The position numbers and the translations under genes were made by a program. Of a stretch of DNA of 31,785 bases, positions 20,597-27,621 are shown in pieces. The DNA lies in contig CALVVH010000008.1 in NCBI GenBank assembly GCA_944363805.1, positions 1-31,785 on the forward strand, in the 5' to 3' direction. The stretch is from an uncultured Bacilli bacterium (lineage in GTDB: Bacteria > Bacillota_I > Bacilli_A > RF39 > UBA660). Numbering within the stretch: the first letter of the stretch is position 1; every line of letters begins with the position of its first letter. Under the pieces are notes generated by a model. It had not been told where the DNA came from. It ran no database searches and saw nothing but the letters and a program-made list of their open reading frames with translations.

Positions 20597-23095
20597 CTAT
20601 ATTTTAAAATCTTCAACAAAAGAAGCAAAAGATAGTTGTTCATTTTCTTTTTTTTCTGGAATGTTTTCACTAGGTTCTTCTTTCGGTTGTTCCCGGTTTA
20701 AAAGATTTATCTCTTCAGCCTTTAAAGCCCACAAATCAACTTTACCTTTAGCAACAGTACTACCAGTGCTATTGATATCCATAATTGGAATTTCACTATT
20801 TTTCACTTCTTTGATATCAGTATCTATTTTGCATAAGTTGATATCTCTACTAGTAGTTAAGTAAGCAAAATTAATTTTATAATCTTTTGTTTTGGCTTTT
20901 TTAAACAACATATTGCCTTTTTTAGCTCTAGTTATATAAACCAAATCATTTAATTTTAGTCTCTTCCCAGTATTAAAGTTTGTATAAACATTTAAATATT
21001 CAGCTTCTTCTTTGATAGTTGTTGCTTGAACGACATGGTCATCTTTTAAATTTATTCCTTTGACACCACTTGCTTTAGGTCCCACTGTTGGAATTTCACT
21101 AGTTTTAAAACGCAGATACAGGCCATTATGAGTGACAAACAAGGTATCTTCTTTATAGATAGTTACATTAATTAGTTCATCATCTTCTTTTAACTTGATA
21201 GCTGTTAGAGGTTTAGAATATCTAGTTACTTCAAAATCTTTTAAAGGTACTTGTTTAGTTAGCCCATTTTTAGTAAATAAGACAACTGTCTTTTCCTTAT
21301 CTTTTAAAATCATACTAGCTATTATCTTTTCATCTTCTTTAATTACTATCGTATTACTGATATGTTTACCTAAATCTTTCCATTTGCATTCAGGAAGTTT
21401 GTGAATCGGTATATATAAATAATTTCCTAAATTAGTAAATAGCAGTAAGGTATCTTGCGTACTAACAAAATATATACTTTGAACAAAGTCCCCGGGTTTT
21501 AATGCTGTTTCTTCATCAGAAGAATTGTAACTTTTTTGACTAACTCTTTTGACATAGCCATCATTTGTGACAACTACAACTACTTTTTCGTTAGGAATCA
21601 TTTCCTTTAAGTCGACTTTTATCTCGGTTACTTCATCACGAATTTCTGTTTTTCGTGGCACAGCATAATTTTTCTTTATTTCTCTTAGTTCATTTTTCAT
21701 AACGGATTTCAATTTATTTTCATCATGCAATATTTCTTCGCATTCGGCGATTAGTTTTTGATATTTAGCGCATTCTTCTTCTAAAGTAATTATATCTGTA
21801 TTAGTCAAGCGATAAAGTTGTAAGGTAACAATGGCTTCTGCTTGTTCTTCGGTGAAACCATATTTGGCTACTAAATTAGCTTTGGCATCACCCTTATTTT
21901 TACTAGCACGGATTGTTTTTATTACTTCATCTAAAATCGAAATAGCTTTAATAAGGCCAGTAACAATATGATAATTTTTTTGATAATAAGCTAAATCAAA
22001 TTCTGTTCTTTTAGTAATTACTTCTCTTTGATGAGCAATATAAGCATCGAGTATTTCTAAAATACCCAAAGTTCTCGGAGTATGATTGACAATGGCTACC
22101 ATATTATAATTGTAAGATATTTGCAATTCGGTATTTTTAAGCAAGTATTTTAAAATTAAATCTTTGTTGGCTCCACTTTTTAAATCGATGACAATTCTTA
22201 AACCTTCCCGGTCAGTCTCATCCCGGACTTCGGCGATACCTTCGATTTTTTTATCAATACGAATACCTTCAATTTTAGTTACTAAATTTTGTTTATTGAC
22301 ATCAAAAGGGATTTCGCTAATGATTATTTGTTCTTTGCCCTTTTCTTTTTTAAAAGTATATCTACTTTGAACTATAACACGACCGCGACCTGTTTTAAAA
22401 GCATCGATGATGCCTTGTTTACCTTCGGCGATACCACCGGTTGGAAAGTCTGGGCCTTTCACAATATCTAAAATTGTATCTAAGTAGCAATTAGGCGAGT
22501 CGATTCTTTTAATCGTGGCATCGATAATTTCTCCTAAATTGTGAGGGGGGATATTGGTAGCATAGCCAGCCGAAATTCCATTAGTTCCATTTACTAACAA
22601 ATTAGGAAACTTAGCAGGTAGAACAGTTGGTTCAAGTAAACGATCATCAAAATTCGGCGACCAAGCTACAGTATTTTTATCCAAATCACGCAAGAGTTCC
22701 CCGCTAATTTTGGCCAGTCTTGCTTCAGTATAACGATAAGCTGCTGGAGGATCGCCATCCATTGAACCGTTGTTACCATGAATATCGATTAAGATGTGAT
22801 TTTGTTTCCACCACTGAGACATTCTGACCATTGCATCATAAACAGATGAGTCACCATGGGGATGGTATTTACCTAAAACATCTCCAACTGTAGTGGCGCA
22901 TTTCAAATACCCCTTATCCCAAGTGTTGCCATTTTTAAACATTGCATAGAGAATTCTTCTTTGAACGGGTTTTAAGCCATCACGAACATCAGGAATAGCT
23001 CGATCTTGGATTATTTCTTTAGCGTATTTAGCAAACCTGTCTCCCATGATTTCTTCAAGAGAATAGTCTTCAATTCTTTTTAAAATATTTTCCAT
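20597..23095 (-). CDS. parC: DNA topoisomerase IV subunit A
   Basis: 832-residue breakage-reunion subunit of a type IIA topoisomerase, which decatenates daughter chromosomes. The N-terminal winged helix/tower carries DRAIPDVRDGLKPVQRRILY, the quinolone-resistance region YHPHGDSSVYDAMVRM (Ser83, Ser84 and Asp87, drug-sensitive type residues) and the catalytic Tyr122 in AAYRYTEARL. The C-terminal part forms beta-pinwheel blades and ends in a Glu/Lys-rich tail. Naming it ParC rather than GyrA rests on the parE-parC order and on the absence of recF/dnaA genes, which usually flank gyrB-gyrA in Bacilli. GGGGTG precedes the ATG, 14 bases after the parE stop. Confidence 0.88.
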   Translation of the reverse strand: MENILKRIEDYSLEEIMGDRFAKYAKEIIQDRAIPDVRDGLKPVQRRILYAMFKNGNTWDKGYLKCATTVGDVLGKYHPHGDSSVYDAMVRMSQWWKQNHILIDIHGNNGSMDGDPPAAYRYTEARLAKISGELLRDLDKNTVAWSPNFDDRLLEPTVLPAKFPNLLVNGTNGISAGYATNIPPHNLGEIIDATIKRIDSPNCYLDTILDIVKGPDFPTGGIAEGKQGIIDAFKTGRGRVIVQSRYTFKKEKGKEQIIISEIPFDVNKQNLVTKIEGIRIDKKIEGIAEVRDETDREGLRIVIDLKSGANKDLILKYLLKNTELQISYNYNMVAIVNHTPRTLGILEILDAYIAHQREVITKRTEFDLAYYQKNYHIVTGLIKAISILDEVIKTIRASKNKGDAKANLVAKYGFTEEQAEAIVTLQLYRLTNTDIITLEEECAKYQKLIAECEEILHDENKLKSVMKNELREIKKNYAVPRKTEIRDEVTEIKVDLKEMIPNEKVVVVVTNDGYVKRVSQKSYNSSDEETALKPGDFVQSIYFVSTQDTLLLFTNLGNYLYIPIHKLPECKWKDLGKHISNTIVIKEDEKIIASMILKDKEKTVVLFTKNGLTKQVPLKDFEVTRYSKPLTAIKLKEDDELINVTIYKEDTLFVTHNGLYLRFKTSEIPTVGPKASGVKGINLKDDHVVQATTIKEEAEYLNVYTNFNTGKRLKLNDLVYITRAKKGNMLFKKAKTKDYKINFAYLTTSRDINLCKIDTDIKEVKNSEIPIMDINSTGSTVAKGKVDLWALKAEEINLLNREQPKEEPSENIPEKKENEQLSFASFVEDFKI

Positions 23096-23109
23096 TATTT
23101 ATTACACCC

Positions 23110-25017
23110 CTAAACTGCTCGGTAATTATCTTCCATAGTAAATACAACATTTTCGTTAATCCATTCTTTTCGTGGTTCGACTTTATCTCCCATCAAGACG
23201 TTTACCCGTTTTTCAGCTAGAGCAGCATCGGTAATATTTACCCGAATTAAACTACGGGTTTCTGGGTTCATCGTTGTATCCCAAAGTTGGTCAGGGTTCA
23301 TTTCTCCTAACCCTTTATAACGTTGAATAGAGTATTTACCAGTATTTTCTTTTTTTATTTCATCTAGTTCTTCGTCACTGTAAGCGTAAAATTTTTTCTT
23401 TCCATAATCTAATTTATATAATGGTGGCATGGCAATATAAAGTTTACCTGCTTCGATTAAGCCACGCATGTAACGATAGAAAAATGTAAGAAGCAATATT
23501 TGAATGTGGGCTCCATCGACATCGGCATCGGTCATGATAATTACCTTATCATAATTGGAATCAGCAACATCGAAATCAGCCCCTACTCCAGCTCCAATCG
23601 TATAAATCAATGTATTTATTTCTTCATTTTTCATTAGTTCTTCGACATTAGTTTTTTCACTATTGATTACTTTACCACGCAAAGGTAGTATCGCTTGAAA
23701 TTTACGATCGCGTCCTCCTTTAGCAGAACCACCAGCGGAATCTCCTTCGACTAAAAATAATTCGTTAATCTTAGCATTTTTACTACCAGCTGGAGCAAGT
23801 TTGCTAGATAAATTGCGTTCTTGTTTGTTTTTAGATTTACCATTGCGAGCTTCTTCTCGGGCTTTACGCGCCGCTTCTCTAGCTATTTTACTTTTCATAG
23901 CTTTATCTAAAATAGTCATAGCTACTTCTTTATTTTCTTCTAGGTAAAATTTTAAGGCTTCATAAGTGATGCTTTCGGTGACACTCCTAGCCTCAGGTGT
24001 TCCAAGTTTACCTTTAGTTTGTCCTTCAAATTGCAATAATTCTTCAGGAACTTTAAGACTGATGATAGCAGAAAGGCCTTCACGAACGTCACTACCATCC
24101 AATGTGCCATCTTTCGATTTGAAGATATTGTTATTTTTAGCATAATCGTTAAAGGCTTTAGTTATTCCGGTTTTAAAACCCACTTCATGAGTTCCACCGT
24201 CGGAAGTTTTTACATTATTGACGAAAGATAGAATATTTTCATTATAAGTATCAGTATATTGCAAAGCAATATCTACTTCAATTTTTTGTTTAGTGTTGCT
24301 GAAATTGATGACTTTGTGTAAAGTGTTTTTACCTTCATTCATGTATTCTACAAAACTGATTAACCCATTTTCATAATGAAACTTAGCTTGTTTTTTGTCT
24401 TCTTCATCGATTACTTCAATAGTAAGACCACTTAAAAGAAAAGCACTTTCTTGCATTCTTTCAGTAATAGTCGTATAAGAAAATTGACAATTTTTAAATA
24501 TTTCAGGATCTGGTAAAAACTTTACGATTGTTCCCGTTTTGGTACTTTTACCAACAGTTTTAAGAGGAGTTTTCACTTTTCCGCCGTTTGCAAATTCGAT
24601 CATCGAAATTAAACCATCACGATATATTACGACTTGCATTTCTTTACTTAAAGCATTGACAACTGATGCCCCAACGCCATGAAGTCCTCCGCTTACTTTG
24701 TAACCAGCTTCACTAAATTTACCACCAGCATGCAAGATTGTATAAATAACTTCTGGAGTACTTTTACCAGATGAATGCATACCAATTGGAACGCCTCGGC
24801 CATTGTCAGCAACCGTAATACTGCCATCTTTATTAATGATTACTTTAATATAATTACCGTAACCATTAATGACTTCGTCGATGGAATTGTCGACGATTTC
24901 CCAAACAAGATGGTGAAGTCCCCGCTTGTCAGTTGAACCGATATACATACCAGGTCTTTTGCGAACAGCTTCTAAACCTTCTAATATTTTTATCGATGTT
25001 TCATCATATTTTGCCAT
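23110..25017 (-). CDS. parE: DNA topoisomerase IV subunit B
   Basis: 635-residue ATPase subunit partnering ParC. GHKL ATPase motifs: Glu40 in WEIVDNSIDE, DNGRGVPIG (71-79), and GGLHGVGASVVNALS (110-124). The TOPRIM domain has LVEGDSAGGSAKGGRDRKFQ (Glu424) and the metal-binding DADVDG (497-502), then the C-terminal RYKGLGEMNPDQLWDTT. Length is normal for Gram-positive ParE. AGGTGA stands 11 bases before the ATG. A promoter with TATAAT at 25038-25043 starts the parE-parC transcript. Confidence 0.9.
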   Translation of the reverse strand: MAKYDETSIKILEGLEAVRKRPGMYIGSTDKRGLHHLVWEIVDNSIDEVINGYGNYIKVIINKDGSITVADNGRGVPIGMHSSGKSTPEVIYTILHAGGKFSEAGYKVSGGLHGVGASVVNALSKEMQVVIYRDGLISMIEFANGGKVKTPLKTVGKSTKTGTIVKFLPDPEIFKNCQFSYTTITERMQESAFLLSGLTIEVIDEEDKKQAKFHYENGLISFVEYMNEGKNTLHKVINFSNTKQKIEVDIALQYTDTYNENILSFVNNVKTSDGGTHEVGFKTGITKAFNDYAKNNNIFKSKDGTLDGSDVREGLSAIISLKVPEELLQFEGQTKGKLGTPEARSVTESITYEALKFYLEENKEVAMTILDKAMKSKIAREAARKAREEARNGKSKNKQERNLSSKLAPAGSKNAKINELFLVEGDSAGGSAKGGRDRKFQAILPLRGKVINSEKTNVEELMKNEEINTLIYTIGAGVGADFDVADSNYDKVIIMTDADVDGAHIQILLLTFFYRYMRGLIEAGKLYIAMPPLYKLDYGKKKFYAYSDEELDEIKKENTGKYSIQRYKGLGEMNPDQLWDTTMNPETRSLIRVNITDAALAEKRVNVLMGDKVEPRKEWINENVVFTMEDNYRAV

Positions 25018-25037
25018 ATCTTTTATTCACCTAGTCC

Positions 25038-25067
25038 ATTATATCAATAAAAATGCGACAAAATCAA
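25038..25067 (-). promoter_or_regulatory. Promoter of parE-parC
   Basis: Minus strand TTGATT (25062-25067), 18 bases, TATAAT (25038-25043), with TG one base before the -10 (extended). It overlaps the terminator of the preceding gene. Confidence 0.65.
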
Positions 25068-25078
25068 CATTTATCGCA
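25044..25078 (-). terminator. Terminator of the unknown gene at 25087
   Basis: Minus strand TGCGATAAA, loop TGTTGAT, TTTGTCGCA (one G-U), then TTTTTATT. Confidence 0.75.
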
Positions 25079-25086
25079 CGTTTACG

Positions 25087-25821
25087 TTAAAATCCTGGAA
25101 GTTTTAGTTGTCTTAAAGGCCCTTTGGTAGCCTTTTTAGATGATTTTAATATGTCTGATGTTTCATGTAAAAGGATTTGGATAAAGACTGAAGTTTCAGG
25201 AGTTTGGCAGCAATTAAGCTGGTTAAATAAATTATATAAGTGGTTGCGCAATTCTTCTGGGGGATAAAAACTTTGCAATTGCTTTAGGCTTTGAGATTTA
25301 ATTTTATTTTTGATATTTACAGCTATAATTGTTTCATTGGGCATATCTTGAGTAAAATTGCCATAAATATTCAATTGCTCCAGGGAGCTATTAGTAATTC
25401 CTAAAAGATAGTTTCGAGAATATGGTTCTTTTTTTAAATCGGCAGCTATCCTATCTGGTGTAATTTGAGCTTCTGAATTTACTAAAAGCCAGTTGAGCAG
25501 ATGATAATAAACTATGGGAACATAATAACCTTTAAGGCGGTCATATAAAGTTATGGCCCCGATTTTTAGAAGTTTTATATCAGGAGTTGGGGATAACGTT
25601 TCTAATAATTTTTGCAGATTATGCACACGTATTAAAGTTTCAGTTATACCAAATTGCAAAACTATCCTATTTATTTGATGTTTAAGGCGTTTTTCGACGG
25701 TGTCTATCGATTCGTTTCGACGGATATCTTGAGGAATTACCGTCATATTGCCAATATCGGATGAACAATAATTATTTTCTAAAATGGTTATAATCTTATC
25801 TATTACTAAACTTTCAATCAT
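25087..25821 (-). CDS. Unrecognised soluble protein of 244 residues
   Basis: I do not recognise a family. No signal peptide or membrane span; mixed helix and strand with many leucines. Segments that may help a search: DIRRNESIDTVEKRLKHQIN, LLKIGAITLYDRLKGYYVPI, ITPDRIAADLKKEPYSRNYL, and a basic tail ending KGPLRQLKLPGF. The short conserved-looking C-terminal peptide after a Lys-rich linker (KSSKKATKGPLRQ) resembles a docking tail, which is speculation. GAAAGG precedes the ATG at 25821 and TATAAT lies at 25848-25853. A strong terminator separates it from parE, so it is a single-gene unit. Confidence 0.7.
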   Translation of the reverse strand: MIESLVIDKIITILENNYCSSDIGNMTVIPQDIRRNESIDTVEKRLKHQINRIVLQFGITETLIRVHNLQKLLETLSPTPDIKLLKIGAITLYDRLKGYYVPIVYYHLLNWLLVNSEAQITPDRIAADLKKEPYSRNYLLGITNSSLEQLNIYGNFTQDMPNETIIAVNIKNKIKSQSLKQLQSFYPPEELRNHLYNLFNQLNCCQTPETSVFIQILLHETSDILKSSKKATKGPLRQLKLPGF

Positions 25822-25885
25822 ATCTATTAGCCTTTCTAATAGGTATTATTATAAGTAATCTTGGAAAGAAAGTAAATCTTTTTAG

Positions 25886-25915
25886 AAAAAAAAGGCGACC
25901 ATACGTGGTCAACCT
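25886..25915 (-). terminator. Terminator of the acidic membrane-anchored protein gene
   Basis: Minus strand AGG-TT-GACC, loop ACGTAT, GGTC-G-CCT, then a long T tract. The stem starts at the stop codon (25914-25916) and has a small internal loop. Confidence 0.75.
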
Positions 25916-26774
25916 ATTTCTTTAATGCCGGCAATTCAATTTCTTCATCGTCATCATCAGCGATAGAGAATAAATTTACTTTTTCTTCTTTAACTGGTGA
26001 GGCCTTTTCTGGAGCTTTTACAGTTTCAGTTGGCATCTCTTCTTTAGCAGGTGTTTCTGCTAGTGCTGGTTCATCTTTACTTACAAAGACAGAACTGAAA
26101 ACCTTTGGTCCTGGTTTATAAGAGTTATAACCTTTTCTTTCTTCTGGTTTTTTTTCAGTCTTAGTCGTTTCTTCCGTACTAGGTAATTTGATACTGTCAA
26201 ATTCTTTTTTAATACTTTCTAATTCATTCAAATCATTTTCCAAGCCAATATCATCAAATTTTATTTCATTTAATTCTTGAATATTTATCGGTTTATTTTC
26301 TTCATCAACATCCAATAATGGCTTAGCGGGAGCCGATTCCTTTTTAGGTAATTCAGGAATTTCTGGCACATCTTCTTTTTCTTCCTCTGGTTCAAAGGTT
26401 GTAACTGATATTTCTTCAGAATCATCTGTTGGTTTTGCCTCTTCGTTTTTAGCAATTGGTATAACTTGCGTATCATCAAATATTGATTTAGCAGGCTTAG
26501 CCGGTTCCGTTTCTGCTGGTGCGCTTGGAATTTCCTTTTTTTCTTCTTTTAAGGTTGGAACTTCCAATTTGCTATCTTCTTTATTTTCATCCATCGGTAC
26601 TTCTTTAAAAGTATCCATCTCAATTTTTTGAAGTTTCCTTGTTTCTTCTAATTTTTGATCACGTTTTCCAAATATAAGAACTATAACAAATAAAACAATT
26701 AATATTACTAATGCAATTGTTAGATATAAAACAAAATTGTCATTTTGATATAACTCATATATGAAATCCATCAT
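25914..26774 (-). CDS. Membrane-anchored acidic disordered protein
   Basis: 286 residues of unknown function. One N-terminal helix (FVLYLTIALVILIVLFVIVL) is followed by a long, low-complexity cytoplasmic region rich in Glu, Lys, Pro and Ala (for example SAPAETEPAKPAKSIFDDTQ), ending in an acidic patch (SIADDDDEEIELPALKK). There is no folded domain. Similar single-span proteins with acidic Pro-rich tails act as scaffolds in division or envelope complexes (ZipA-type logic), but that is analogy only. Two upstream ATGs are in frame; the one at 26774 has AGAGGTG at 7 bases and is chosen over 26780 (too close) and 26822. Its promoter is at 26804-26832. Confidence 0.7.
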   Translation of the reverse strand: MMDFIYELYQNDNFVLYLTIALVILIVLFVIVLIFGKRDQKLEETRKLQKIEMDTFKEVPMDENKEDSKLEVPTLKEEKKEIPSAPAETEPAKPAKSIFDDTQVIPIAKNEEAKPTDDSEEISVTTFEPEEEKEDVPEIPELPKKESAPAKPLLDVDEENKPINIQELNEIKFDDIGLENDLNELESIKKEFDSIKLPSTEETTKTEKKPEERKGYNSYKPGPKVFSSVFVSKDEPALAETPAKEEMPTETVKAPEKASPVKEEKVNLFSIADDDDEEIELPALKK

Positions 26775-26803
26775 TTTCATACACCTCTTTATTCTATATT
26801 TCA

Positions 26804-26854
26804 ATATTACCAAAATATGCAAAAAAAGTAAACAATTTTATGTAAAATTTTACA
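26804..26854 (-). promoter_or_regulatory. Promoter with a 14-bp palindromic operator candidate
   Basis: Minus strand TTTACT (26827-26832), 17 bases, TAATAT (26804-26809). Eight bases upstream of the -35 is the perfect palindrome TGTAAAATTTTACA (26841-26854), a likely protein site. No known box is matched with confidence. Confidence 0.45.
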
Positions 26855-26860
26855 CAAATT

Positions 26861-26881
26861 AAAAAGTAATCAACTGATTAC
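26861..26881 (-). terminator. Terminator of yneF
   Basis: Minus strand GTAATCA-GT-TGATTAC followed by TTTTT, starting just after the yneF stop codon. Confidence 0.75.
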
Positions 26882-26884
26882 CTC

Positions 26885-27094
26885 TTATTTATAGCGATTC
26901 ATTTGTTGCATTACTTGGCGAACTTGCTTTTGACTCGGTTTCCTTCCCATGCTACTCATCATCGCCTCAATCATTTTTTCATTGATTGGGGGATTTTTTT
27001 CTATTTGTTTTTTCATCATAAAGCGAGCTATTAAAAAACCTGCAACTAAACCAATTATTATGCCAATTACTAAGTATAGTATTAATTGCCCCAT
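26885..27094 (-). CDS. yneF: YneF family (UPF0154) small membrane protein
   Basis: 69 residues. One membrane helix (LILYLVIGIIIGLVAGFLIA), then the family signature KQIEKNPPINEKMIEAMMSS and GRKPSQKQVRQVMQQMNR. It is conserved across Bacilli with no settled function. AAGGAGG precedes the ATG and it has its own promoter (TTGTTA-17-TAAAAT, 27115-27143). It follows a sirA-like gene and tkt, the same order as tkt-sirA-yneF in B. subtilis. Confidence 0.92.
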   Translation of the reverse strand: MGQLILYLVIGIIIGLVAGFLIARFMMKKQIEKNPPINEKMIEAMMSSMGRKPSQKQVRQVMQQMNRYK

Positions 27095-27114
27095 AATATT
27101 TCCTCCTTATTAAT

Positions 27115-27143
27115 ATTTTACTATAAATATGATAATTTAACAA
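27115..27143 (-). promoter_or_regulatory. Promoter of yneF
   Basis: Minus strand TTGTTA (27138-27143), 17 bases, TAAAAT (27115-27120), then AAGGAGG near the ATG. Confidence 0.6.
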
Positions 27144-27144
27144 C

Positions 27145-27561
27145 TTATAATCTAACTAATTCTTCGAGCCAGAAGTAGTCTTTATTTTCAAAATCGCAAG
27201 CGAATAGTTCATTTAAGGGAAGAAATTTGCGTATATTTTTATTAATGATATTTGTTCGCATTAAGATGTGACTATTTTTTACTTGCATGTAAGTTTCTTC
27301 TTGGCGATATTTGTTGATTATCTTGTGGTTATCACCGATTTTCATGTAGAAATCGTTGTCTTTGTTCTTATCATAGATAAGACGATTGTATTTTGTTTTA
27401 TCGATGGGAACGATTATTTGATCTAATAAATCTTTCCCGTAGCCGATGCTTGCCTTATCGAGCAAATAGATTCCTTCTAAAGATTTGAATAAATTGTAAG
27501 GGTTTTCCCTTAGTAATAGGGTCATTTCCCTATTAATTCTAAAAATATAAAATGTCCTCAT
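27145..27561 (-). CDS. sirA: SirA-like sporulation inhibitor of replication
   Basis: 138 residues, no membrane span. B. subtilis SirA (YneE, 148 residues) binds DnaA domain I and stops new rounds of replication on entry into sporulation. The call rests on position between tkt and yneF, matching length, and shared features: an N-terminal strand RTFYIFRINRE followed by ENPYNLFKSLEG, a central LLDQIIVPIDK, and the C-terminal FACDFENKDYFWLEEL, which aligns with the FLAMDF..KRYGWL end of SirA. Overall identity looks low. AGGTGATGAA precedes the ATG. A promoter with a consensus -35 inside the tkt stop codon, and a possible 0A box, stand upstream. Confidence 0.65.
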   Translation of the reverse strand: MRTFYIFRINREMTLLLRENPYNLFKSLEGIYLLDKASIGYGKDLLDQIIVPIDKTKYNRLIYDKNKDNDFYMKIGDNHKIINKYRQEETYMQVKNSHILMRTNIINKNIRKFLPLNELFACDFENKDYFWLEELVRL

Positions 27562-27580
27562 TTCATCACCTGGAACTATG

Positions 27581-27621
27581 ATAACAAAACGAGGACGAAT
27601 AATTTGTCAAATTATGTCGAT
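27581..27621 (-). promoter_or_regulatory. sirA promoter with a possible Spo0A box
   Basis: Minus strand TTGACA (27605-27610) contains the TGA stop of tkt, then 18 bases and TGTTAT (27581-27586). Plus strand TGTCGAT at 27615-27621 differs by one base from the Spo0A box TGTCGAA and lies 5 bases upstream of the -35, a usual activator position. A single 6/7 match is weak evidence. Confidence 0.4.

Noticed and set aside
20569..20597. Sigma-E promoter for ylbD as a firm feature
   Set aside because: The elements match but the start site would coincide with the ribosome binding site; kept only as a hypothesis in the terminator finding.
20597..25017. gyrB-gyrA instead of parE-parC
   Set aside because: Motifs alone cannot fully separate them, but there is no recF, dnaN or dnaA here and the two are far from any origin-type neighbourhood; parE-parC is preferred.
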